This document shows, piece by piece, positions 25,483 through 33,035 of a stretch of DNA of 44,073 nt. Positions within the stretch are counted from its first letter, which is position 1. Each line of letters opens with the position of its first letter. The stretch spans positions 1 to 44,073 of the forward strand of contig NZ_JAGPVV010000263.1 of assembly GCF_018066915.1 (NCBI RefSeq), given 5' to 3'. Position numbers and translations under genes: made by a program. The stretch comes from Roseovarius sp. (GTDB lineage: Bacteria; Pseudomonadota; Alphaproteobacteria; Rhodobacterales; Rhodobacteraceae). The notes under the pieces are model-generated. The model saw only the letters and a list, made by a program, of their open reading frames with translations. It made no database searches and had not been told where the DNA came from.

Positions 25483-26373
25483 GTGACCGCACCCCCTGAA
25501 ACCGAATTCAATAGCCAGCAGCTTGCTGTTCCGAAGACTCTCTGGCACCGGCAATTCGCAGTCGAGAACGACTTTGATCCGACCCCGGTGACATGTCATG
25601 TCGCCATTTGCACAACGCCGCGATGCGGCAGCCATTTTCTTGGCCATCAGATGCGCGCACTGAATTGCTTTGGCTATCCGCTGGAATATCTCAACTCTGG
25701 CAACTGGCCGGTCTGGGAAAAGCGCGCGCGCCGCGCCGGTGCGACCGATACTCTCCAATTCATCAAATCGGTTCGCACCGGTCCCAACGGAGTTTTCTCC
25801 GTAAAGTTACACCATGAGCATCTGGAAGCGTTCTTGGACCACGAAGTCGATCCGTTGAGCTATCGTTTCATCCAACTGCAGCGCCGCGATCTTGTGCGGC
25901 AGGCGGTTTCATTCGCGCGGGCGCAGCAAACCGGGGCTTGGATCTCGGACATGCCGGAGCGGGCCGAAGCGCGATACGACCGCAATCTGATTGCGGCGAA
26001 GGTGGAAGCGATTGCCGATTTCAATGCCGGATGGACGTCTTTCCTGGCCAGTCTGGGCGTGAAGCCCTTGGAACTCTTCTATGAGGATATCGTTACCGAC
26101 CGGAAGGGCGCAATTGAGCGTATAGCGACCTATCTCAATATCGAGTTGCCGGATGCATCGACCGGCGAGAATGTCTTTCAGCCCAAGGCTCAACGCGCAT
26201 CCAACGATCCTACAGAAGTCTGGGTCGAGCGATTTAAGTCAGAGAATCGCGGCGCTATCGGGCAATGTCAGCCCATACCCGGTTATCGACACACGCCCAA
26301 GGCGCGACGTCTTGGCAACGGCCTTCGGCAAACTGTTTCGGGCGCGCTGCGGCGCTTCGGCCTTGGGGCGTGA
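25483..26373 (+). CDS. Stf0-type sulfotransferase
   Basis: A 296-residue cytoplasmic sulfotransferase of the Stf0 type. The PAPS 5'-phosphosulfate loop is seen as CTTPRCGSHFLGHQM at residues 43-57. Later family features are FSVKLHHEHLEAFL and YRFIQLQRRDLVRQAVSFARAQQTGAW (the 3'-phosphate-binding R-x-x-x-x-x-x-S area), then LELFYEDIVTDRKGAIERIATYL. It should transfer sulfate from PAPS to a sugar hydroxyl. Lying between exoY and exoL, it most likely sulfates a repeat-unit sugar or its lipid-linked precursor, which classical succinoglycan loci do not do; this is inference from position. The GTG at 25483 follows GAGGA by six bases. Confidence 0.85.
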   Translation: MTAPPETEFNSQQLAVPKTLWHRQFAVENDFDPTPVTCHVAICTTPRCGSHFLGHQMRALNCFGYPLEYLNSGNWPVWEKRARRAGATDTLQFIKSVRTGPNGVFSVKLHHEHLEAFLDHEVDPLSYRFIQLQRRDLVRQAVSFARAQQTGAWISDMPERAEARYDRNLIAAKVEAIADFNAGWTSFLASLGVKPLELFYEDIVTDRKGAIERIATYLNIELPDASTGENVFQPKAQRASNDPTEVWVERFKSENRGAIGQCQPIPGYRHTPKARRLGNGLRQTVSGALRRFGLGA

Positions 26374-26443
26374 CGACGGCGCCAAGGAAACATTGCTGTC
26401 CGCTTTAGGTTTGGTGTCGACGTTCAAAACCGAGAAGGCCGTC

Positions 26444-27595
26444 TTAGCGATTTGCTGGCGAGATTCGGAATGCCGGGCTCAGAGCGTCTTCAATCGCCTC
26501 GGGGCGAAGTTCGAACTGCTTGTCGTCCTGCTCCAGAATCCCTTGCGAAAGAGCGCTGAGTTCAGGACGCGTGATACGGCGTAGGAGCGCGACAAGCGCA
26601 TCGGCGGAAGGCTCTGATATTGTCAGGCCCAGTTGTTCGGCTGCAACCTTTCGACCTGTCTCGGTCGTTTCAACCGCAATCGAAGGGCAGCCGAACCAGC
26701 TCGCCTCATACATCCGATTGGGCAATAGCCAGTCCGAATTCGCGCCGCTTTGCCAGAGATCCTGTGCCCAGACAAGATCGCTGCCAGCGTAGATCGCTTC
26801 GAGATCGCGAGGATAGCTGTAGGGGCCAAAGAATCGAATATTTGCCCGCGACTCCACGGCTGCGTCGATGTCGCCGATCGCGTGCCGGTGAACATTCCCA
26901 TGGATGTTGATCTGCACATCCTTGCCCATCCGGTCGGCGGTTTGAAGCAGGATCTGAAGGCTAGGCGCACAGCGAATGGACCCCACCCAACTTAGAATAA
27001 TGGGACCACGCGCATTGCGTCGCGGTGCGTCCAGCGGGCGCGAGACCGTTGCGCCATCGAACCAGAGCTTGTTCTCGATGATCGAGACGTCACCGTGGAA
27101 TCCCTGAACCGGCACGAAGTAATGTTCGACGAAGCCGGGCGAAGAGACGATCAGAAGTTGCACGCGCGCCAGAAGGCGCCGTTCACACCAACGCATCAGA
27201 GCACCAATTGCGTCGGGGCGTGTGAATAGCCGGTGGATGTCGAGGCACTCGTATACGATTGGGACCCGTCTTCGACCGAACAGGCCTCGTGCCATCCAGG
27301 CGAGGATCAAAAGATCGAAGTTTCGCGCCACAATGACATCTGCAGATCTGAGATTCTGCCGTGATCTGAAGGTTGGCCAGAGGGCTCGGATAAGAGCAAG
27401 GAGGCGTTTGCCGTAGTTCTCGTTCGGGACGTGACCGAGGTTGGTATTCGTCCAGTCTGGCACAAAGTCCGCGTTCATATTGCCGCGCTGAAACGCCAAG
27501 CTTCGCACGTCGTAGCCGAGCTGTAACAAGCTGCGAATCCGGCGAATCTGCGAAGCCTCTTTGATGTCAAAAGCAAAGACAACGACACGCGCCAT
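26444..27595 (-). CDS. exoL: GT4-like glycosyltransferase, ExoL-like
   Basis: A 383-residue GT-B fold enzyme. The N-terminus ARVVVFAFDIKEASQIRRIRSLLQLGYDVRSLAF resembles ExoL. The C-terminal half has ILSWVGSIRCAPSLQILLQTADRMG, ANIRFFGPYSYPRDLEAIYAGSDLVW and LLPNRMYEASWFGCPSIAVE, the acceptor and nucleotide-sugar loop with a glutamate near residue 310. ExoL in Sinorhizobium adds the second glucose (beta-1,4). The real ATG is at 27595, and the TTG at 27601 in frame is less likely. It converges with the sulfotransferase gene 70 bp away and is the outermost gene of the locus on this side. Confidence 0.75.
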   Translation of the reverse strand: MARVVVFAFDIKEASQIRRIRSLLQLGYDVRSLAFQRGNMNADFVPDWTNTNLGHVPNENYGKRLLALIRALWPTFRSRQNLRSADVIVARNFDLLILAWMARGLFGRRRVPIVYECLDIHRLFTRPDAIGALMRWCERRLLARVQLLIVSSPGFVEHYFVPVQGFHGDVSIIENKLWFDGATVSRPLDAPRRNARGPIILSWVGSIRCAPSLQILLQTADRMGKDVQINIHGNVHRHAIGDIDAAVESRANIRFFGPYSYPRDLEAIYAGSDLVWAQDLWQSGANSDWLLPNRMYEASWFGCPSIAVETTETGRKVAAEQLGLTISEPSADALVALLRRITRPELSALSQGILEQDDKQFELRPEAIEDALSPAFRISPANR

Positions 27596-27939
27596 GATCA
27601 ATCCATCCCGTCTCCGACCGCCGACGGGCGTGTCGGCAAATACCGCGTTCCATTATTTGGTGGTGGCCTGCCGATGCAAGGTAGCAGCGTCTGGTCGATG
27701 GGAACGGGCGGATATCAGCTTGGAGTTGGTGGTGTCACTGGGGAGTGAATTGATGCAGTGGATGCCCCCACCGGCCTGCATCGTATACCGTGACGGTTCT
27801 GTATTTGCTTACTCCCGCACTTTTCGCTCACGGTAGCTATCTCCCAATTGCGGCCCACGGTCCCGCTTCCACCTTGTGGATGTTTCCGTCCTCCAATTCA
27901 TCGTCGGACATCACGAACACCTCTGCAAAGACGTCCGGC
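27596..27939. other. Gene-poor gap after the exopolysaccharide locus
   Basis: No gene is supported in these 344 bp. A minus-strand frame ending at 27837 reads LEPDVFAEVFVMSDDELEDG and then HKVEAGPWAAIG, which is protein-like and has acidic codon-rich content. However, it overlaps the tautomerase gene in another frame and has no recognisable family. It may be the tail of a decayed gene. No terminator-like hairpin was seen. Confidence 0.3.
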
Positions 27940-28128
27940 TCAAGGGTTTCTATCCGACGCAAGAACGCCGCCCTTTGCCCAGTTCTCATCTTCGGCTTCA
28001 GCAAAGAATATCTGCACGGCGTCGGCCGGCAGACCATAGGCTTCGACAAAAGCGGTGGTGATCTTCTCAGCAACGTGTCGTTTCAGGTTGCGTGAACGGG
28101 GGGACTGTTGGATCGTAACAATGGGCAT
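27940..28128 (-). CDS. 4-oxalocrotonate tautomerase family protein
   Basis: A 62-residue protein, the usual size of a 4-OT subunit. After removal of Met the catalytic Pro1 is exposed (MPIVTIQQS). The family pattern follows: RNLKRHVAEKITTAFVEAYGLPADAVQIFFAE and ENWAKGGVLASDR at the end. Such enzymes tautomerise or hydrate small unsaturated keto acids or haloacids as hexamers in the cytosol. The gene lies 90 bp downstream of the ECF41 sigma gene on the same strand and may be read through from its promoter. No ECF41-type promoter was seen immediately before it. Confidence 0.8.
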   Translation of the reverse strand: MPIVTIQQSPRSRNLKRHVAEKITTAFVEAYGLPADAVQIFFAEAEDENWAKGGVLASDRNP

Positions 28129-28218
28129 GGAAAGTATCCTCTTTATTCCGGCTGGGGTTCGTTAGCTGTTATCCCTGCCTCACAGCGTTGCGGCGATCGG
28201 GGAATTTTCCTTTGGCCA

Positions 28219-29178
28219 TCATGTTGCAGGCCCGCGCCGACGATCGGGCGAAAGAGCTGTGGACGGATCGGCCGCATTGCGATCCGAGTCGTGCACAGCG
28301 GCCCACAATCTTCCCAGCTTGTCGGGATTGCGGAGCAGGTAGATCGTGGTGATGCGGCCGCTTGCAACCTCGACAGCGGTCGCTTGTCGCGTCCCGTCCG
28401 CCTCGAGAGTTAGCTCCGAGATCAACCCGTTCAACCGCGCGGCTTGCCGCCAGATTGGCGGCGCAGCCCCCGGTTTCCTCGCAAGGCCTGCAAAGAACCG
28501 CGCCACATGGCTGGCCCCCTTGATGATGTTCAAGGCAGCGATCTTTCGTCCCCCGCCATCACTGTGTAGGTCCGCACCATCGGCCAGATAGCGCATGATC
28601 TCCTCTACGTCGTTCTCTCGGGAGGCCTTGAAGAACGCGGCTGCGACAGCTTCATGGTCTTCGGCAGCGACGGCAAATCGCGGACGCTCGGTACGCAGGT
28701 TGTCGCGCGCCCGCTTTGCCAGTTGCCGGCACGCCGCCTCGGACTTTCCCAAGGATTGTGCAATCTCCCGGAATTCGATCTCGAACACATCATGCAAGAT
28801 GAACGCAGCCCTCTCGGATGGCGACAGACGTTCCAGTGCAACCAGCAGCGCATAGGATATGTCGGTTTCATGCTCGATTGCAGGCGCGTTGACCCCTTCC
28901 GTGAGCAGGGGCTCTGGCAGCCAGTGGCCGATGTAGGTTACTTTCTCGCGCTGGCGGCGTCGCAACCTGTCAAGGCACAAGCGTGATGCGATCGTGACAA
29001 GGTATGCCTCGGGGTTTTCGAGGTTCGCAAGGTCGGCTGTCTGCCAGCGCAACCAGGTATCCTGCAGAACATCTTCTGCGTCTGTGTGCGATCCAGTCAT
29101 GCGGTAGGCGATGCCGGTCAACTTTTGCCGCGAGGCTTCGAACGCCTTTGCCCTGTCAATGATCTTCTCAGGCTGCAT
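28219..29178 (-). CDS. ECF41-type RNA polymerase sigma factor (SigJ-like)
   Basis: A 319-residue ECF sigma factor with a fused C-terminal SnoaL-like domain. Sigma2 is at about residues 10-75 (GIAYRMTGSHTDAEDVLQDTWLRW), and sigma4 at about 105-165 (ALERLSPSERAAFILHDVFEIEFREIAQSLGKSEAACRQLAKRARDNL). All three marks of group ECF41 are present: WLPEP at 86-90 in the linker, DGGGR at 207-211, and NPDKL at 284-288 in the regulatory domain. In ECF41 the C-terminal domain controls activity in place of an anti-sigma factor. It overlaps the carboxymuconolactone decarboxylase-like gene by 11 bp, the classical ECF41 partner. A matching promoter is seen in front of that gene. Confidence 0.93.
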   Translation of the reverse strand: MQPEKIIDRAKAFEASRQKLTGIAYRMTGSHTDAEDVLQDTWLRWQTADLANLENPEAYLVTIASRLCLDRLRRRQREKVTYIGHWLPEPLLTEGVNAPAIEHETDISYALLVALERLSPSERAAFILHDVFEIEFREIAQSLGKSEAACRQLAKRARDNLRTERPRFAVAAEDHEAVAAAFFKASRENDVEEIMRYLADGADLHSDGGGRKIAALNIIKGASHVARFFAGLARKPGAAPPIWRQAARLNGLISELTLEADGTRQATAVEVASGRITTIYLLRNPDKLGRLWAAVHDSDRNAADPSTALSPDRRRGPAT

Positions 29179-29629
29179 CAGGTACAGATACTTTGGGATG
29201 TTTGCTTTGGAAACCTATGGCCATCCGGTTCCAAATATTGATGACCCCGATCAGTAGTGTCAGTTGCACGCACTCGCTCTCGTCGAAGTGGCGGCAAAGC
29301 TCTTCGTAGATTTCGTCGGGGGCACCTTGGTTGGCGATCTCGGTCAGCGACTCAGTCCATGCGAGGGCCGCACGCTCTGCGCGGGTGTAACAGGACGCCT
29401 CGCGCCAAGCGGGCAAAAGGTCCAATCGGCCCTGCACTTCGCCTGCGGCGCGTGCCTCGCGCGCATGGAGATGCAGGCAATAGACGCATCCATTGATCTG
29501 AGAAGCACGCAGCTTGATTAAGTGCATCAGCCGTGGCGGCAGACCGCTGGCGCCGACAACGGCGTCCAGATCAACCAACTTCTGCACCAGATCAGGGGCA
29601 ACTGTGAAGTATTGTAAGCGTGTGGTCAT
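29168..29629 (-). CDS. AhpD-like carboxymuconolactone decarboxylase family protein
   Basis: A 153-residue AhpD/CMD-like protein. It has LIKLRASQINGCVYCLHLHAREARAAGE, with the redox pair C48-x-x-C51 and H55 that marks the peroxidase-like branch. YTRAERAALAWTESLTEI follows. These proteins usually use the CxxC pair in disulfide or peroxide chemistry. It is the first gene of the ECF41 operon and the classical ECF41 target (the COE gene, standing for carboxymuconolactone decarboxylase, oxidoreductase or epimerase). It overlaps the sigma gene by 11 bp, so translation is coupled. The start at 29629 has AGGAG eight bases ahead. Its physiological substrate is unknown. Confidence 0.88.
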   Translation of the reverse strand: MTTRLQYFTVAPDLVQKLVDLDAVVGASGLPPRLMHLIKLRASQINGCVYCLHLHAREARAAGEVQGRLDLLPAWREASCYTRAERAALAWTESLTEIANQGAPDEIYEELCRHFDESECVQLTLLIGVINIWNRMAIGFQSKHPKVSVPDAA

Positions 29630-29664
29630 GATTTTATCTCCTGAGGACCATGTTCGTTATTTGA

Positions 29665-29691
29665 GACGTTCAAGAGTCCTCTGGTGTGACA
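29665..29691 (-). promoter_or_regulatory. ECF41-dependent promoter
   Basis: On the minus strand TGTCACA (29685-29691) is followed after exactly 16 bp by CGTC (29665-29668). That equals the -35 and -10 elements I know for ECF41 sigma factors. The -10 element is 35 bp from the start codon of the decarboxylase-like gene. With the sigma gene directly downstream, this makes an autoregulated operon likely. Confidence 0.85.
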
Positions 29692-29854
29692 CCGAGAGCG
29701 AAATTCGGGCAACTAGGTGCGGAGTCATGGGCCAGGTGCCGGCTCCAGACACAACCTGCATCAGATTGGGCTGTATGTCCTGATGCCCTCTCGACTGGAT
29801 GCGACGAGTTTTTTGCTGCGGCCTCGTGGCATTGATAGCGACGCTCACGCTGCC

Positions 29855-30283
29855 TCACCCCGGCCAAGCATCCATCGCGTACTGATCACGAAATTCTTCA
29901 CTGGGATGGATTGGGGTGATGATGTCAATCATGATCCCATTGGGGTCTTGGGTGATAAAATGCCGCTGCCCAAAGGGTTCATCCCGCAACGTTAGCAGTA
30001 TGGGTAGGCCCTGATCGCAGAATGCTTGATGCACCGCATCGACATCGGCGACTTCGAAGTTGAGCAGCATGCCAGAGGTGTGGTGGCCACGGGACATTTC
30101 GGGAAGGGTTTCATGGTCGGCGTCAAGGATAGCCAGATTGATACACTCATCCTCAGCGGACTGAAGATGGACGTACCAGTCGCTCTCGAACAGGGAACGA
30201 AAGCCAAGATGCGTCCGGTAGAATGCACTTGTCTTGGCAACGTCCTCAACCATGAGCACGGGGTAATACTGGGTGATCTTCAT
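29855..30283 (-). CDS. VOC family (glyoxalase/bleomycin-resistance fold) protein
   Basis: A 142-residue single-chain VOC protein made of two beta-alpha-beta-beta-beta units. It has [31 protein letters not shown] in the first and [20 protein letters not shown] and [23 protein letters not shown] in the second. The function within this fold (lyase, dioxygenase, binding protein) is open. The ATG at 30283 follows TGGAGA by eight bases. It is divergent from the tetR gene across two 17-bp palindromes, so it is very probably the direct target of that repressor. Confidence 0.85.
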   Translation of the reverse strand: MKITQYYPVLMVEDVAKTSAFYRTHLGFRSLFESDWYVHLQSAEDECINLAILDADHETLPEMSRGHHTSGMLLNFEVADVDAVHQAFCDQGLPILLTLRDEPFGQRHFITQDPNGIMIDIITPIHPSEEFRDQYAMDAWPG

Positions 30284-30304
30284 CGATTGCGTCTCCATTG
30301 GGGA

Positions 30305-30350
30305 ACATGCAAACTGCATGTAAGTGACAATTAACATGCAGGCTGTATGT
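30305..30350. promoter_or_regulatory. Pair of TetR operator palindromes
   Basis: ACATGCA-AAC-TGCATGT at 30305-30321 is a perfect 17-bp dyad. ACATGCA-GGC-TGTATGT at 30334-30350 is the same dyad with one mismatch. They are 29 bp apart, nearly three helical turns, and lie in the divergent VOC/tetR region. The second touches the tetR start codon, so a bound repressor would block both promoters. The size and symmetry are typical for a TetR dimer. Confidence 0.75.
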
Positions 30351-30965
30351 ATGCAAGAAAGACGGTCCAATGCTGATCGCAGCGAAGAAACGCGTCGCGC
30401 CCTTATCGAGGCTGGCCGGATGCTGTTTCTTGAAAAAGGGTATGCCGCAACGGGCACGCCCGAGGTTGTCGCACGTGCCGGGCTCACGCGTGGCGCGCTT
30501 TATCACCACTTCAAGGACAAGCAGGCTCTGTTCCGTGCCGTCGTGGAGTCGGAAGCGCGCCAAATTGCCACCGAGATTGAGGCTGGTGCGTTGGACGCCG
30601 CGTCGCCGGTTTCGGCGCTCGCGCAGGGATCACGGGCCTATCTGAAAGCGATGAAGACACCGGGGCGACTACGACTGATGTTGCTCGAAGGTCCATCTGT
30701 ATTGGGCCCCGAAACCATGCGCCGGATCGACCTGGCAACCGGTGGCCGGGAACTTCGACTTGGGATCGCGGATGCTCTAGGCTCAGATGCGCCGGCAGCC
30801 CGGATTGACGCGCTTGCAGACCTCATATCTGCGATGTTCGAGCGTGCCGTGATCGCCGGGGCAAGCGGTGAAGACGTGGAGTTGTATGCGCAGACAGTGC
30901 AGGACCTGCTGACCAGGCTTCTTGAACGCGAGCCAAGTGCCGAGACTTCCCCGACCCTCCCTTGA
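30351..30965 (+). CDS. TetR family transcriptional repressor
   Basis: A 204-residue TetR-type regulator. The DNA-binding domain is in residues about 8-60 ([50 protein letters not shown]). The C-terminal ligand-binding domain is divergent, with [22 protein letters not shown] start at the ATG at 30351. Earlier in-frame starts at 30324 (GTG) and 30336 lie within the operator dyads and are less likely. It sits divergently next to the VOC gene and probably represses both that gene and itself. The inducer is unknown, presumably a small electrophile or toxic compound handled by the VOC protein. Confidence 0.88.
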   Translation: MQERRSNADRSEETRRALIEAGRMLFLEKGYAATGTPEVVARAGLTRGALYHHFKDKQALFRAVVESEARQIATEIEAGALDAASPVSALAQGSRAYLKAMKTPGRLRLMLLEGPSVLGPETMRRIDLATGGRELRLGIADALGSDAPAARIDALADLISAMFERAVIAGASGEDVELYAQTVQDLLTRLLEREPSAETSPTLP

Positions 30966-31188
30966 TCAGCTGTGCAGAGTGACGCCTCTGAAGATATCCG
31001 CGCCGAGCGCGCGTGGGACCTTCGCGGGATCCTGCCGACCCCTATTCTTAACTATGGTCCTCACATCCATTCATTTACGATCGTCAGTAAACGTGTGTGG
31101 TCGATCCTCCTGAGGGTGGGTCGCCGCAGGATCGCTCCGTCAGAAGAGCAGAATTCAACCGGATAGAACATGATTTATGGAGAACGTC

Positions 31189-31755
31189 ATGAAACAATTG
31201 GCCATTGTTTTGACCGAAGGGTTCGCCGATTGGGAATGCGCGCCCCTCATGGGTACCGCGAAGGGTCACCTTGGGATCGAGTGTGTTGTCGCATCACCCT
31301 CGGGTGCCGGTGTCACATCCATGGGCGGTCTTGCCACAATACCCGCGGTGGCCGTGGAAGATCTTGACCCGATCGAGTTCGCGGGCGTCGTGATCTGTGG
31401 CGGCACGAGCTGGGGGGCTGGTCGGGCCCCTGTTTTGGACAATGTGCTCTGGGACTTTCGCGATAAAAATCGACTTGTCGCAGGCATCTGCGCAGGTACG
31501 TTGTCGCTTGCCAAGGCGGGGCTGCTAAATAGTGTCGACCACACGAGCAATTCACGTGGTTTCCTCGAAACGGTGCCGTGTTATCGCGGTGAGGCGCAGT
31601 ATCGTGACGTCGCCTATGCCGTTACCTGCGACGCCATCGTGACTGCGCCCGGAACAGCGCCGATGACGTTCATGGCAGAGATCCTTCGGGCTCTTGGACA
31701 TGGGAGCCCGGAGTTGGATGCTTATCTCTGCGCTCTCGCTGCAGAACACGCATAA
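31189..31755 (+). CDS. DJ-1/PfpI family protein
   Basis: A 188-residue flavodoxin-like protein of the DJ-1/PfpI superfamily. QLAIVLTEGFADWECAPLMG at the start carries the conserved glutamate. The nucleophile elbow is AGICAGTLSLAKAG, with C101. VICGGTSWGAG and IVTAPGTAPMTFMAEILRALG complete the pattern. Members act as glyoxalase-III, deglycase-like or redox-sensing proteins in the cytosol. The ATG at 31189 has GGAGAAC six bases upstream; an ATG at 31177 in frame is part of that ribosome site. It stands alone between tetR and the GST gene. Confidence 0.87.
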   Translation: MKQLAIVLTEGFADWECAPLMGTAKGHLGIECVVASPSGAGVTSMGGLATIPAVAVEDLDPIEFAGVVICGGTSWGAGRAPVLDNVLWDFRDKNRLVAGICAGTLSLAKAGLLNSVDHTSNSRGFLETVPCYRGEAQYRDVAYAVTCDAIVTAPGTAPMTFMAEILRALGHGSPELDAYLCALAAEHA

Positions 31756-32016
31756 GGTCATGGGCGTTGATGCCGGACATCTCAGGAAACATCACGACGC
31801 CAATCACTTGTTTCGGCGCGCTGCCTTGCCAATACACGTGTTGCTGAGAAAATACGCATTACACATCAGGTAATTGTGCCTTCATGCCAAGAGATGTCAT
31901 CTCGGTCTCATCCCGAGGTGGATGACAGCGCCCACGACCTGATTGGCTGGGCTGTCCGGATCACCCGCTCCTGCAACCGTCTGCCGCAACACATGCGATG
32001 CCAGAGGACCCCCAAA

Positions 32017-32640
32017 ATGAAGCTCTATTATGCCGAGACCATGAATTCGTGGAAGACCTGCGCTGTGGCGCGACTGGTGGGGCCGGACGTCTCATTTCGC
32101 CCGATCAATCTGAAATCCGGTGAACAGCGATGCGCTGAGTTCCTGGCGATCAATCCCAATGGCAAGGTTCCCGTCCTCGTGGACGGTGACAAGACAATCT
32201 GGGAGTCCAACGCGATCATGTGCCACCTCGCGATTGTCGCAGGATCTGATCTATGGCCGCGGGATGCGCGCCAAGTCGAGATCGTGCGCTGGTTTGGATG
32301 GGCTGCGGACCATTTTTGTCGATTTGCAGGGGAGCTCTATTTCGAACATGTCATCCGTGCCGAGTTCGATATGGGCGCTCCAAATCCCGCGTCAGTCGCC
32401 GAAGCACTGGGATATGTGCGCCACTATAGTGCCATTCTTGACACGCATCTCGACGGCCGATCTTACCTTGTCGGAGAGGCGCTCAGCCTCGCCGATTTCG
32501 CCGTCGCCACGATCCTACCTTGGGCTGAAGCGGCGCAGATCCCACTCGATGAATTTCCGGCCGTCCGCCGCTGGCATGAACGCCTGATGGAGCTGCCTGC
32601 CTGGCGATCACCCTTCCCGGCGCAGATTGAAGATGCCTAG
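32017..32640 (+). CDS. Glutathione S-transferase family protein
   Basis: A 207-residue GST. The thioredoxin-like N-terminal domain has KLYYAETMNSWKTCAVARL, then NPNGKVPVLVDGDKTIWESNAIMCHLA (cis-Pro P at VPVLV, then E-S for the glutathione gamma-glutamyl group). The helical C-terminal domain has GRSYLVGEALSLADFAVATILPWAE, the usual N-capping D. It probably conjugates or isomerises electrophiles in the cytosol. The ATG at 32017 is preceded by AGAGGA; the upstream extension of the frame is not GST-like. It adds to the detoxification theme of the island. Confidence 0.88.
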   Translation: MKLYYAETMNSWKTCAVARLVGPDVSFRPINLKSGEQRCAEFLAINPNGKVPVLVDGDKTIWESNAIMCHLAIVAGSDLWPRDARQVEIVRWFGWAADHFCRFAGELYFEHVIRAEFDMGAPNPASVAEALGYVRHYSAILDTHLDGRSYLVGEALSLADFAVATILPWAEAAQIPLDEFPAVRRWHERLMELPAWRSPFPAQIEDA

Positions 32641-32867
32641 GACGGTCGATTCCGCCACAACGCCCGCTCCATTGTGAACGTTCGGTTGCTGTCTGCGACA
32701 CTTGGGTGGCGGCGGTGGGAGATGTGGATGATTGACTGGGTATATCTCTCATCGGGGTGGCGAGCCTTCGGTATCGACGAGCGGAATTGCCCGGCCGCCC
32801 TGCACAACGCAGTTCCGAGGATCAGTCTCGGACGCGCGGCGGCCATTCATGATGCCATCCCCGCATG

Positions 32868-33035
32868 TCATAGGCGACGGAGGCGGCAACCAGGCGGTTC
32901 ACGAGTTCTGAGCGATCGAGTGCAAGCCTCAGCCCGGTCGCTGAACGTTTCGGCCCATGCAGGACCGCAGGAAAGGATGACTGCGGCAAGAAGATAAGTG
33001 CGTATCTTTTGAGTCTCTCCAACTGATGCACTCAC
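32868..33035 (-). CDS. Small predicted secreted protein, possibly frameshifted
   Basis: A 55-codon frame starting at GTG 33035, whose GTGA overlaps the stop of the VOC gene upstream. It reads a convincing signal peptide, TQKIRTYLLAAVILSCGPAWA, followed by ETFSDRAEACTRSLRTRE and an arginine-rich end. The overlap suggests translational coupling with the VOC gene. The end looks unnatural, and a different minus-strand frame over the same bases continues sensibly (ELVNRLVAASVAYDMRGWHHEW, stop near 32822). This may therefore be a longer secreted protein broken by one frameshift. I recognise no family. The 227 bp on to the GST gene hold nothing supported. Confidence 0.4.
   Translation of the reverse strand: MSASVGETQKIRTYLLAAVILSCGPAWAETFSDRAEACTRSLRTREPPGCRLRRL

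Noticed and set aside
27837-28073. Minus-strand frame reading VFAEVFVMSDDELEDG
   Set aside because: Protein-like, but it overlaps the tautomerase gene in another frame and has no recognisable family or sensible start. At most it is a relic.
32641-32867. Possible intergenic repeat sequence around GTGAACGTTCGG
   Set aside because: It reminded me of repeated intergenic elements in related bacteria, but no second copy was found in this window, so no repeat can be claimed.
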